Shown here one piece after another: positions 18,501 through 23,816 of a stretch of 23,816 nucleotides of DNA (the stretch's first letter is position 1; each line of letters begins with the position of its first letter). Position numbers and translations under genes: made by a program. The notes beneath the pieces were generated by a model. That model worked only from the letters and a program-made list of their open reading frames with translations. It was not told the origin of the DNA and did no database searches. The DNA lies in contig JAITNZ010000172.1 of NCBI GenBank assembly GCA_031290205.1, positions 1 to 23,816 on the forward strand. Reading direction: 5' to 3'. The DNA comes from Spirochaetaceae bacterium. Its GTDB lineage: Bacteria; Spirochaetota; Spirochaetia; Treponematales; Breznakiellaceae.

Positions 18501-19154
18501 TCATTTGCCGCCTTACAGAAATCGGCTATGGAATATTATTGTAAAGCTCAAATAGAAGACCAGCCTGAATCTTTTATTGAATATAAGAATTCAAGCTCCC
18601 TTGATAAAGATAATACAGAAGCCCTCGTGGATTCAAATCAAAAAGAACAGGATGATTTTGATGCTTTCCTTAAAAAAATGGATATAAGCCCTGCTAAATT
18701 CGGTGAAATCGCCCATAAAATTATTGAAGATACATTAAATGGCATTGAAACAAGAATAGAAAATACAAAAATAATTCCTGTATATCGAAAAGCCGAAGAA
18801 CTCGCGCAAAAGTTTTTCCATTCCGAACTGGGAATAAAATGTTCCTGTGCACAGTGGCGTAAAGTAGAATATCCTTTTATGTCACTTTTTGAAGACAAAA
18901 GAAAGCCCGAAAATAGAAATCAAGCTTATCCCCTCAAAAAAACTTTTATAGAAGGCAGGATAGATTTGCTTTTTAAGTTAAATGATACAATTTATATTGT
19001 CGATTTTAAGACGAATAGAGAAATAAACGCATCTACATATAAGTTGCAAATGGCTAGTTATAAAGATGCAATAAAAAATCTTTATCCAGATGTAGCGAGT
19101 ATTGAATCATATTTATTTTATTTACGTTATGGTAAAGAAGTGCCATGCCCTTAA
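15537..19154 (+). CDS. addA: AddA-like UvrD/RecB helicase-nuclease
   Basis: ATP-driven 3'-5' helicase and nuclease subunit of the AddAB complex; 1205 residues, the usual AddA size. The start at 15537 is chosen over the ATG at 15522 because GCGGGAG (15524-15530) sits 6 nt before it. Superfamily 1 motifs are in order: GAGSGKT (28-34), LTFTNKAT, RTIDSFC, DEFQDN (393-398), FFVGDEKQSIYRFRGAD, the NFRS motif, MTIHKSKGLQFPIVFVP and RLLYVAATRAE. The C-terminal RecB-like nuclease has His1060 (GEIAHKI), Asp1143 (EGRID) and Asp1156-x-Lys1158 (VDFKTN), so it looks catalytically intact. It is coupled to addB (TGA-T-ATG) and overlaps the next gene by 10 nt. Strongly AT-rich. Confidence 0.93.
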   Translation: MAERGFKELISEQKKAIVLPCNVIVAAGAGSGKTSVLSARFVHLIVEKGFRVEEILTLTFTNKATNEMYERIYHSLSKKKDNKRAERAITDFHKAKIRTIDSFCADIARLGASYYGVSPDFKSDNEAIIRLAKESALSFVLDNRENEALQIIIADKNIQTIAEDIFAKTVLQYSSISSPLDFDQMLSFQIDMLITIFKDSMPALNSIIDGISSELNSLLDLEAKFKNGKARLKANEVKTLENLLYIKKDFRLLKEFCMNNKFPPLPDIAKIITEKDGVESNKLIVLTIFLSKLCSINNLQSSSMTKALNLKRKELLKLFEETIAPIANYFLQTDTIRDVFTLLKKFQNEFNKTKRLTGLLTFNDIAHLAVDILKNYPDIRKMYKNEIKAIMIDEFQDNNELQRDLIFLIAEKEGRNTLGLPETSEISIDKMFFVGDEKQSIYRFRGADVSVFKSLNTLIPAHPECDNIIELKKNFRSKKVLIDIFNHIFDSVFKPIHGQAEAYEAEFKALECGRTEIHGITGDVQFCLLQKNDYLEEAGEGIDEFDVESAYIAEKIQNLIKNEYKVTRRGKFKDDDDEEKDYEAPCVYEDFAILVRKKKQIRMLEKYLKKFGVPHCTEEPVALWKESVINDIIGYLRCIVYPDDKLSFASVLRSPFVRLNDKNFAVCLLNWKKKAFAEADYIEGDEDKERYKTAQEKYHEFCVLVKKCGMKITDVITRIWYDEGYRFETLYSYSAQKYSEIYDYFFDIARRFDEQGKNIAEFIDEIELKKSGSNLNDKLEIPIERNGGVKIMTIHKSKGLQFPIVFVPFCGADPRENTAWGIVYYKKLKSDTKNEQNLLMINLPLAKELNEKKIKNFFLEYYKQEEKKMAIAEIKRLLYVAATRAESGLFFTASIPKITDSEEKNTQYDDTADSIEKRLLLFNDKKDKEKADKIKMGDIPLPNFLALLILPLVTACGTLYELKEIPAKTRKQIDIAASAYRARQGNKKSFAALQKSAMEYYCKAQIEDQPESFIEYKNSSSLDKDNTEALVDSNQKEQDDFDAFLKKMDISPAKFGEIAHKIIEDTLNGIETRIENTKIIPVYRKAEELAQKFFHSELGIKCSCAQWRKVEYPFMSLFEDKRKPENRNQAYPLKKTFIEGRIDLLFKLNDTIYIVDFKTNREINASTYKLQMASYKDAIKNLYPDVASIESYLFYLRYGKEVPCP

Positions 19155-20800
19155 AATTCGGTCTGCTCTTATTCTTTATAATTCCTTCCTGTTTTCTCTT
19201 TTCTGAAGAATCTGCCCTTTTATGGAGGGTGCCATTGGGGGGCGCCGCTTTAAGCGTGCCGCTTGCACAGCTTCAATCTGTTATTGTGCTTTGCGAGGGC
19301 AACACGATTAAAGCATTTAGCAATAGCGGTAGGCTTCTTTGGGAATATAAAAGCAGAAGAAAGCTATCGCCGTATATTTCTTTATCAAGAACTGGTATAA
19401 GTTATATTTGTGGAGTAAACGGTGATTTTGTCGCTCTAAACCGTGCGGGCAAAATGTTATGGACAATAAAATTACCAGAGCCGATTGTATCAGCGCCTCT
19501 GTCAGGCTGGGATAATAGAATCTTTTTATTTTTAAAAAATACGATACAGTGCTATACGTCAACAGGTTCACTTCTTTGGAAAAAGAAACTGGATAGTTTC
19601 ATAGCCATTGCACCACTGCTTGATCAAGAAGGTGGTTTTATCACGGTATTAGATAATGCTACATTGATGAAAGTAAACGCATTTGGAAAATCGAGCGAAA
19701 TCAAATTAAAAGAAATACCCTTTTCCGTTCTTTCACTTTCATTGAAAAAAACTCTTGTTGTCCATCATAATGGAATGCTTGAATTATATCAATATGATAA
19801 TAACGGCATCCGCATAACAGGTGGAAATATAAAGGCATTACAGTCTGCTCCTCTAGCCTCCGCATCTTCAGAGAATCTTGCCGCATTCCAGTTGGGTAAT
19901 CAACAATTAGTGCTCTGGTCGCAAGAAACGGAAGAGGTCTTGTGGCAAACAAATTCTTCACCTGGTGTCGGCGCTCCCGGGAAACAAGCGCAGAAAATTA
20001 GCATTCAATTTGATGAAAATAATGGAAAAATATATGTGCTTTCTATTTCAGGAGCGGCGGGCTTTTCAAAAAAAGGCGTGGAACTCATGCGTATGCGTCT
20101 CGAAGGCGCGGTAACGAGTCCCGCATTGGACGAAGAGGGATTTCTTTATTCAAGCGGACGCGATTGGATTTTATATACATACCATGCGGAAGAGAGAGAG
20201 CAGGAGGTTTACAGACCCGCTGAACTGCCCCCCTTAGGTACGTATGGATTGGAAAAAAAACTAAGCGAACAGGGATTTTCGGTATTAAAAATATTGCAGG
20301 GATCGAATTATAAAATCCTGTTGGATGAAATCAACGCCGATATTATAAAAGGAACTATAGGAGAATCGGAACCTTTTTGGGTGCGGACATTAATCGGTAT
20401 TGCCGACGACAGCCGCGCCATGTTGCATCAGCGTCTTGAAGCGATTCACCTGCTCGGTGTTATTGGATCGCCTGAAATCGTTCCTGTCCTCATCAGCCTT
20501 TTAAATGAGGATAAAGAAGAAGCAATTCGTGCGGGGATTGTTACATCGCTTGGCAGGATTGGCGCCAACCCCGGAGGGCAGACACTCGCCGCGCTATCTC
20601 ATATAGTTTATGAAAACAGAACTAGCTATAATGACTTACTTCTATTTTCTACCGTAGGCGCAATCGGGAATCTGTGCCGTTTTTCGGGACCGCCCTCAAG
20701 CGGACAGGGTATTGAGCTGCTCTCTATGCTTGCTTCACAAGCATCAGTGCTAGTTTCAAGAAGAGCAAGGCAAGAACTTGAAATGCTGTGGAAACAATGA
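19145..20800 (+). CDS. Exported PQQ-like beta-propeller protein with C-terminal HEAT repeats
   Basis: 551 residues, function unknown. An N-terminal signal peptide (MPLKFGLLLFFIIPSCFLFS) suggests export; IPSC is a poor lipobox, so a soluble periplasmic form is more likely. About residues 25-340 carry repeated blades of the type (S/G)(x)LLW(E/K/T) followed by polar loops (GRLLWEYK, GKMLWTIKLPEP, GSLLWKKKL, EVLWQTNSSP), as in PQQ/BamB-like propellers. About 410-545 form helical HEAT-like repeats (LEAIHLLGVIGSPEIVPVLISLL, IRAGIVTSLGRIGANPGGQ). A propeller/HEAT combination points to a scaffold. The ATG at 19145 lies inside the end of addA and is preceded by AAAGAAG. It is the last gene of the operon and ends one base from the convergent hisJ-like gene; no terminator is seen between them. 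Confidence 0.82.
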   Translation: MPLKFGLLLFFIIPSCFLFSEESALLWRVPLGGAALSVPLAQLQSVIVLCEGNTIKAFSNSGRLLWEYKSRRKLSPYISLSRTGISYICGVNGDFVALNRAGKMLWTIKLPEPIVSAPLSGWDNRIFLFLKNTIQCYTSTGSLLWKKKLDSFIAIAPLLDQEGGFITVLDNATLMKVNAFGKSSEIKLKEIPFSVLSLSLKKTLVVHHNGMLELYQYDNNGIRITGGNIKALQSAPLASASSENLAAFQLGNQQLVLWSQETEEVLWQTNSSPGVGAPGKQAQKISIQFDENNGKIYVLSISGAAGFSKKGVELMRMRLEGAVTSPALDEEGFLYSSGRDWILYTYHAEEREQEVYRPAELPPLGTYGLEKKLSEQGFSVLKILQGSNYKILLDEINADIIKGTIGESEPFWVRTLIGIADDSRAMLHQRLEAIHLLGVIGSPEIVPVLISLLNEDKEEAIRAGIVTSLGRIGANPGGQTLAALSHIVYENRTSYNDLLLFSTVGAIGNLCRFSGPPSSGQGIELLSMLASQASVLVSRRARQELEMLWKQ

Positions 20801-20801
20801 T

Positions 20802-21710
20802 TCAGAGTTGGGATTTCGACCACAGCGCTTTTCCGTTTTTTCTGCCTTCGTAGAGCATAAAATACGTATAACCCGCTTCGAGGAGCGCCCGACGCGCGGT
20901 ATCGTAGTTGCCGCCAAGATGGGCGGGGAAGTGCGCGTCTGCGTTGATGGTAACGGGAATATTTTTTTTACGAAAGATTTTTAATATATCAAGTGACGGG
21001 TATGGCTCTTTTGTCTTGCCTCTGTTCATACCGCCGGTGTTTACTTCCGCTACTATCGGCATTGATGAGTCAGCAAGGACGCAGGCAAGTTTTTCAGCAT
21101 AGCGCAAATAGCGCGGGTCTTTTGTCGAAAAATATTTGTCATCAGCGTTATTTCGTTTGATAAGGTCGCAGTGTCCGAGTATATCAAATTTACCCCGCTT
21201 ACACATCGCTATCACAGCTTCCCAATACGATTCAACGAGGGCAAAGACATCACTATTCCAGCCATGGGTAATGAGCAGTTGAAATTCTTCTTCGCTACCG
21301 TCAACACAGAGGAGTTTTTTTTGTTGCATGAATTTTTCCGTCCAGTCGATACTGGTGTTGGAGGGGAGAAGGCAGTGAACCGAACCGATAATGAAATCCA
21401 GACCAAGCGCCTGTATATCATCGTCTGCTGGACCGATATAGTCCTTTATATAGTCGATCTCCAGCCCAAGATAGACATCGAGCGCGTCCTTCCATTTTTT
21501 CTGCGCCGTTCGCACGAGAAAGCAGTATTTGTCGAATGAGCCATCGGGAAGATGCCAGTCGCTCATCAAAGAAGTTTTTTTGGTGATGGGCGCATGAGCG
21601 CTAAAACCTAACGAAACAAACCTTTTTTCATGCGCCAGTTTGCAATAATCTTCGACAGTGCCATTACCATCACACAATTCCGTATGAGTGTGAAGACAGG
21701 AATATATCAT
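20802..21710 (-). CDS. hisJ: PHP-domain histidinol-phosphatase (HisJ family)
   Basis: Cytoplasmic metal-dependent phosphatase predicted to dephosphorylate L-histidinol phosphate in histidine synthesis. It has 302 residues, slightly longer than typical HisJ/HisK proteins. PHP metal-binding motifs are present in order: HTHTELCDG (His7, His9, Asp14), SAHAP (His39), GLEIDY, GSVHCL, LGHCDLIKR, EVNTGG and the final NADAH. The start is set by AGGAGGAG (21717-21724), 6 nt before the ATG. No other his gene is in the window, so the PHP protein could act on another phosphate ester; the motifs alone do not separate the two. Confidence 0.85.
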   Translation of the reverse strand: MIYSCLHTHTELCDGNGTVEDYCKLAHEKRFVSLGFSAHAPITKKTSLMSDWHLPDGSFDKYCFLVRTAQKKWKDALDVYLGLEIDYIKDYIGPADDDIQALGLDFIIGSVHCLLPSNTSIDWTEKFMQQKKLLCVDGSEEEFQLLITHGWNSDVFALVESYWEAVIAMCKRGKFDILGHCDLIKRNNADDKYFSTKDPRYLRYAEKLACVLADSSMPIVAEVNTGGMNRGKTKEPYPSLDILKIFRKKNIPVTINADAHFPAHLGGNYDTARRALLEAGYTYFMLYEGRKNGKALWSKSQL

Positions 21711-21761
21711 CGGGGTCTCCTCCTATAAAAAATCATCTAGCTTGCATCTCATATTTTTATT

Positions 21762-21994
21762 GCGCCTCAGGCGCTTTCTACCTTCGCCTTCAGTATGAAA
21801 AGGGCGTCATCCACTTGGGGTCTGATACCCGCCCAATGAACGCGCCCGCAAGGGCGTTGTTGCGGTTAATCGTTCATGGCGTGGCGCAGAACAAGCCAAC
21901 ACTGCACAATATTGCAGGTTCACCTTTAGGTGAGCCTGTGCGCCGCCCCTTGGGGCGGTTCAAACTGGGGGTGCGGGGGATATGTTCCCCCGCA
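21762..21994. repeat. Intergenic hairpin mosaic upstream of hisJ
   Basis: Hairpin GCGCC-TCA-GGCGC (21762-21774) followed by TTTCTACC and AAAAGGGCGT is a decayed family A head. Next comes an inverted family D copy: hairpin CGCCC-GCAA-GGGCG (21843-21856), TTAATCGTTCATGG and GGCGTGGCGCAG (21878-21889). Then come a GGTTCACCT/AGGTGAGCC hairpin (21917-21936), CCGCCCC-TT-GGGGCGG (21943-21958), and a 9-bp perfect stem TGCGGGGGA (21972-21980) with TCCCCCGCA (21986-21994). I see no gene here. Confidence 0.75.
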
Positions 21995-22018
21995 TAAGTA
22001 AAGACTTCAATGAGAAAT

Positions 22019-22061
22019 CTTGAATACTCCGTCGCTCTGCGGCGGGGATTTTTTATTCAAG
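22019..22061 (+). terminator. Intrinsic terminator-like hairpin with T-run
   Basis: CCGTCGC (22029-22035) pairs with GCGGCGG (22039-22045) through loop TCT with one G-T wobble, followed closely by six Ts (22049-22054). Outer arms CTTGAATA (22019-22026) and TATTCAAG (22054-22061) extend the palindrome. No obvious plus-strand gene ends here, so it may be a relic of a lost gene or part of a mobile element. Confidence 0.55.
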
Positions 22062-22096
22062 TTAATTGACTTCAATCTTACTTTAAATTAGTATTT

Positions 22097-22354
22097 CATG
22101 CAATATACAAATCGGTAATCAAAGGTACCGATAATGGAATAGGGAGGCTCATCAGGCTGTTACCGTTTACTACCACGATAAGCAATGAAAATCAGGATAA
22201 ACACCTTGAAGAAAAATTGCGGGGTGAGGCATTGGGTATACTAAACTGCTTGCTGGAGGGGTTTGACCGCTGGAATGGAAAGGGGCTCGTCGCGCCGCCC
22301 TCCGTAACGAACGCGACCGACGAATACCGCGCGAAAATGGACGCCATCGAAATA
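22097..22354 (+). pseudogene. Remnant of a phage/plasmid P4-type (D5-like) primase-helicase
   Basis: Frame 22097-22354 reads YKSVIKGTDNGIGRLIRLLP, FTTTISNENQDKHLEEKL, LGILNCLLEGFDRWNGKG and TNATDEYRAKMDAIE. This matches from memory the end of the helicase part and the start of the C-terminal part of P4-family primases (pattern: K...I(R/K)GTD.GIWRRI, IPF, QD..L.EKL, ILNW.LEG...W, ATEEYR..MD). The upstream catalytic and Walker motifs are absent, and the match stops at about 22354. The conserved IWRR appears as IGRL. There is no usable start codon with a Shine-Dalgarno. A weak TTGACT-N17-TAGTAT lies at 22066-22094. This is a fragment of an integrated phage, plasmid or satellite element. Confidence 0.7.
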
Positions 22355-22669
22355 TTATTCCGCACGGTACCGCCCACTCTCAATCCTCGCCACAACAGCC
22401 TTGTAGTCGGCATCATGTTTTACCAACAGTTCCAACATCTCTTTCTGCCGCCGTCCAAACTCAAAACTATGTGGCGCCGTCATTTTCACATCATCAAGTA
22501 CAGACTGAACATAGTCAGGTATGTATTGCTTAGCATTAAGAACGGCTGCAATTTCGCGGTGATAAGTCCCGAGCCGTAACGTTTGCAAAAATAACTTTTC
22601 GCGCCGAACAGGATAAAGCGGCTGCTTTGAAAGGGACATAATAAAACGCCGTCTATCTTTTTTACTCAT
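22355..22669 (-). CDS. Small hypothetical protein, 5' region disrupted by a repeat element
   Basis: 104 residues, not recognised. The protein is highly charged and helix-rich (MSKKDRRRFIMSLSKQPLYP start; LDDVKMTAPHSFEFGRRQKE in the middle; ending ARIESGRYRAE). The ATG at 22669 is used because AAAAAGG lies about 8-14 nt upstream. If the family C element at 22688-22937 and one flanking direct repeat are removed, the frame continues upstream to a GTG (at about 22957-22959) with AGGAGG 8 nt before it, giving MRGMEKGSAMSKK as the N-terminus. Its stop falls exactly where the primase match on the other strand ends, so both may have been cut by the same rearrangement. It could be a phage gene relic. 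Expression is uncertain. Confidence 0.45.
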   Translation of the reverse strand: MSKKDRRRFIMSLSKQPLYPVRREKLFLQTLRLGTYHREIAAVLNAKQYIPDYVQSVLDDVKMTAPHSFEFGRRQKEMLELLVKHDADYKAVVARIESGRYRAE

Positions 22670-22794
22670 TGCACTGCCTTTTTCCATGGCAAGCGCATTA
22701 AAATAAAAATCACGGAAATCCGCAGATTTCCGTGATTGATGCAAAAAAAAGTCTGCGAAAGACGCGAAGAAATCGCAATTTATAAGGAGATTTT

Positions 22795-22857
22795 ATGATT
22801 ATTCGCGTCCAATTTGAAAATGCTGAAGAAGAATGTCCACAGATACACACTGATTAA
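22795..22857 (+). CDS. 20-codon reading frame with strong ribosome-binding site
   Basis: ATG at 22795 is preceded by AAGGAG (22784-22789), 5 nt upstream. The frame encodes 20 residues starting MIIRVQFENAEEE and ends at TAA 22855 inside the ATCTGTG-type repeat. The last residues (CPQIHTD) come from that repeat, so this looks like the start of a gene truncated when the repeat inserted. It could also be a true small peptide carried by the element. Confidence 0.3.
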   Translation: MIIRVQFENAEEECPQIHTD

Positions 22858-22916
22858 CACAGATGAAGAATAGTGCGGAGTGAAAATCTGTGGCTATCTG
22901 TGTTAATCTGTGGACA
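22834..22916. repeat. 83-bp TGTCCACAGAT inverted-repeat unit, copy 1
   Basis: The unit starts TGTCCACAGAT and ends ATCTGTGGACA, perfectly complementary, with inner ATCTGTGTTA and TAACACAGAT arms around GAAGAATAGTGCGGAG. This ATCTGTG-type repeat resembles short dispersed repeats seen in many bacteria. A half copy lacking the left arm lies at about 7540-7582. Confidence 0.85.
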
Positions 22917-22984
22917 AATTTTTAATGCGCTCGCCCTTGCCTTTTTCCATTCCCCTCACCCATTTATCCTCCTCGTCGAAAAGC

Positions 22985-23060
22985 CCTCGCCGGGGGAAGG
23001 CTTTCTCTGGTACGCGCGATGCGCCCGCGCTACAACCATGCTCCGAACCGCGCACTCCAC
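22985..23060 (-). repeat. Family A tail module (inverted)
   Basis: GGGGGAAGGCTTTCTC, then GGTACGCGCGATGCGC, CATGCTCC and ACCGCGCACTCC are the reverse complement of the family A tail seen at about 1770-1825. The equivalent stretch near 23195-23275 shows GCAGGCTTTCTCTGGTACGC and CCGCGCACTCTGCTGTTAG. The two lie beside copies of the 83-bp unit. Confidence 0.65.
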
Positions 23061-23079
23061 TGTTGGCTTCACCGAAGAA

Positions 23080-23162
23080 TGTCCACAGATACACACTGAT
23101 TAACACAGATGAAGAATAGTGCGGAGTGCAAATCTGTGGCTATCTGTGTCCATCTGTGGACA
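23080..23162. repeat. 83-bp TGTCCACAGAT inverted-repeat unit, copy 2
   Basis: Same length and same ends as 22834-22916, with a few differences (GTGCAAATC for GTGAAAATC, TGTCCATC for TGTTAATC). It is preceded by the same GAAGAA and followed by AATTCTTAAAGCGAGCGCC, which resembles the family C right end. No matching left inverted repeat is seen, so this may be a solo part of the element. Confidence 0.85.
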
Positions 23163-23199
23163 AATTCTTAAAGCGAGCGCCGTTTGCTTGGGGGGCAGG

Positions 23200-23340
23200 C
23201 TTTCTCTGGTACGCGGCTCGAACGCTATCGCGCACGCGTTGCCGCCCTGCTCCTTACCGCGCACTCTGCTGTTAGGGCTTTACTGTTAGCCAGCAACCGT
23301 AGCACTTAGCCGGGTGGGCATTTGGGGCGTAAAGTTTGCT
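23200..23340 (-). repeat. Second inverted family A tail and degenerate spacer
   Basis: GGCTTTCTCTGGTACGC at about 23203 and ACCGCGCACTCTGCTG near 23256 repeat the 22985-23060 order. The rest, to 23340, holds no open frame with a ribosome-binding site and no clear RNA gene. Confidence 0.55.
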
Positions 23341-23344
23341 TGTC

Positions 23345-23520
23345 CTGCGCCACGCCATGAACGATTAAGCGCAACAACACCCTATCGGGTGCTATTATTG
23401 GGCGGGGTATTGCGTAACGCGGTGCGTGCGGCGCGCTGATACCGCTTTCTAAACAGTGGCTTTTGCTGGCGCTACGCCGTGCTAGATTAACTGCGTGAAC
23501 GCCCTCAATGTTTTGGGCGC
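23345..23520 (+). repeat. Family D repeats, two copies (CTGCGCCACGCC plus hairpin)
   Basis: Copy at 23345-23391: CTGCGCCACGCC, ATGAACGATTAAGCG, then hairpin CACCC-TATC-GGGTG (23378-23391). Copy at 23466-23519: CTGGCGCTACGCC, GATTAACTGCG, then CGCCC (23500-23504) pairing with GGGCG (23515-23519). Between them, GGCGCGCTGATA and TTCT-AAACAG (about 23430-23456) recur at the end of the window (about 23788-23814). Confidence 0.7.
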
Positions 23521-23530
23521 AGTTACTGGG

Positions 23531-23628
23531 GGGTGCAATTTATTTTTCGGGGTAAATTCTAAAGTGATACCTAAATTGCTAAGGGGGGGTCTGGGGGGGC
23601 ACCTCGCCCCCCCAGCGGGGCGTTGCGG
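23531..23628 (+). repeat. Family B leader and first hairpin, near-identical to 2093-2190
   Basis: 98 bp aligned without gaps to 2093-2190 with three mismatches by eye. After GCGTTGCGG the two copies diverge: this one continues into GCGCACAGGCTCACCT, the reverse complement of 21924-21943, showing that modules are exchanged. Confidence 0.88.
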
Positions 23629-23816
23629 CGCACAGGCTCACCTAAAGGTGAACCTCTGCAACATCGCTTGGTGTTAGTGTAACCTGCGCCACGCCTCTAC
23701 GAATGCCGCTGGATAAACGCCCTACGGGCGCGGCGGCTGGGCGGGGCGGCGCCCCGCAGAGGGGGTAGCGACGCAATTTTGCGGCGCGGCGCGCTGATAA
23801 CGCCTTCTGAACAGCG
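23628..23816 (+). repeat. Mosaic of D, B and related modules at window end
   Basis: GGCTCACCT-AA-AGGTGAACC hairpin (about 23634-23653, inverted copy of 21917-21936). Family D copy CTGCGCCACGCC (23684-23695) with hairpin CGCCC-TAC-GGGCG (23718-23730). Then family B H2 (GCGGGGC 23741-23747 with 23751-23757), linker GGGGGTA, and an H3-like stem 23768-23775 with 23780-23787 containing one A-G mismatch. Nothing coding is supported. Confidence 0.7.

Larger units (their letters stand above)
22675..22950. mobile_element. MITE-like element (family C), copy 2, with 13-bp flanking direct repeats
   Basis: Terminal inverted repeats GGCAAGCGCATTAA (22688-22701) and TTAATGCGCTCGCC (22922-22935) match at 13 of 14 positions. 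They are flanked by perfect 13-bp direct repeats TGCCTTTTTCCAT (22675-22687 and 22938-22950). The left part aligns with 7442-7540. The right part is an 83-bp inverted-repeat unit (22834-22916). Between them is about 50 bp not found in copy 1, including a ribosome-binding site and a short reading frame. It interrupts the 5' region of the small minus-strand gene. Confidence 0.7.

Noticed and set aside
22217..22579. A 120-codon plus-strand gene
   Set aside because: Only the first part (to about 22354) resembles a primase; the rest is the antisense of the small minus-strand gene, and the TTG start lacks a ribosome-binding site.
21711..23816. tRNA genes, including selenocysteine tRNA
   Set aside because: I looked for T-loop (GGTTCRA) and paired acceptor arms in the gene-poor DNA and found none that fold as a tRNA.

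Overview
The window looks like a chromosomal piece of a spirochaete, most likely a Treponema-like, possibly gut-dwelling species. This rests on the mix of a flagellar export gate gene (flhA), lipoproteins with loose lipoboxes, a large glycine-rich surface lipoprotein, a selenocysteine elongation factor (selB) and an AddAB-type recombination nuclease. There is no rRNA or tRNA gene to fix the taxonomy, so this is an inference. Base composition changes sharply along the window. Genes up to about 10 kb are GC-rich (a sampled flhA line is about two thirds G+C), while the addB/addA block is AT-rich (a sampled addA line is about one third G+C).

Layout. 1-1704: the 3' part of flhA, cut by the window edge. 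1675-2253: intergenic repeats. 2406-5075: a glycine-rich repeat lipoprotein behind a near-perfect sigma-70 promoter. 5215-7308 (minus): selB, which carries a 120-bp palindrome-ended insert in frame. 7428-7740: a small element with terminal inverted repeats, then hairpin repeats. 7779-9938: the glycogen debranching enzyme glgX. 9931-10165: more repeats. 10230-20800: a tightly packed five-gene plus-strand operon made of a GH18 lipoprotein, an AAA/DUF4143 ATPase, AddB-like nuclease, AddA-like helicase-nuclease, and a secreted beta-propeller/HEAT protein. Adjacent genes overlap or lie 1-6 nt apart. 20802-21710 (minus): a PHP histidinol-phosphatase, convergent with the operon. 21762-23816: a non-coding or decayed mosaic with a P4-type primase remnant, a small hypothetical gene and many repeats.

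How the genes relate. AddB and AddA should form the double-strand-break processing helicase-nuclease. SelB serves UGA-selenocysteine decoding, but its partners (selA, selC, selD) are not in the window. GlgX acts in glycogen breakdown. The two envelope lipoproteins and the beta-propeller protein are exported. FlhA belongs to the flagellar type III export apparatus.

The most unusual part is the repeats. At least five families of short hairpin-bearing elements fill nearly every intergenic space. Some show paired, structure-preserving substitutions between copies. One supplies the stop codon of glgX and the last codons of flhA. One family has terminal inverted repeats flanked by 11-13 bp direct repeats. 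One palindromic element sits in frame inside selB, much like the protein-coding palindromic elements known from Rickettsia.
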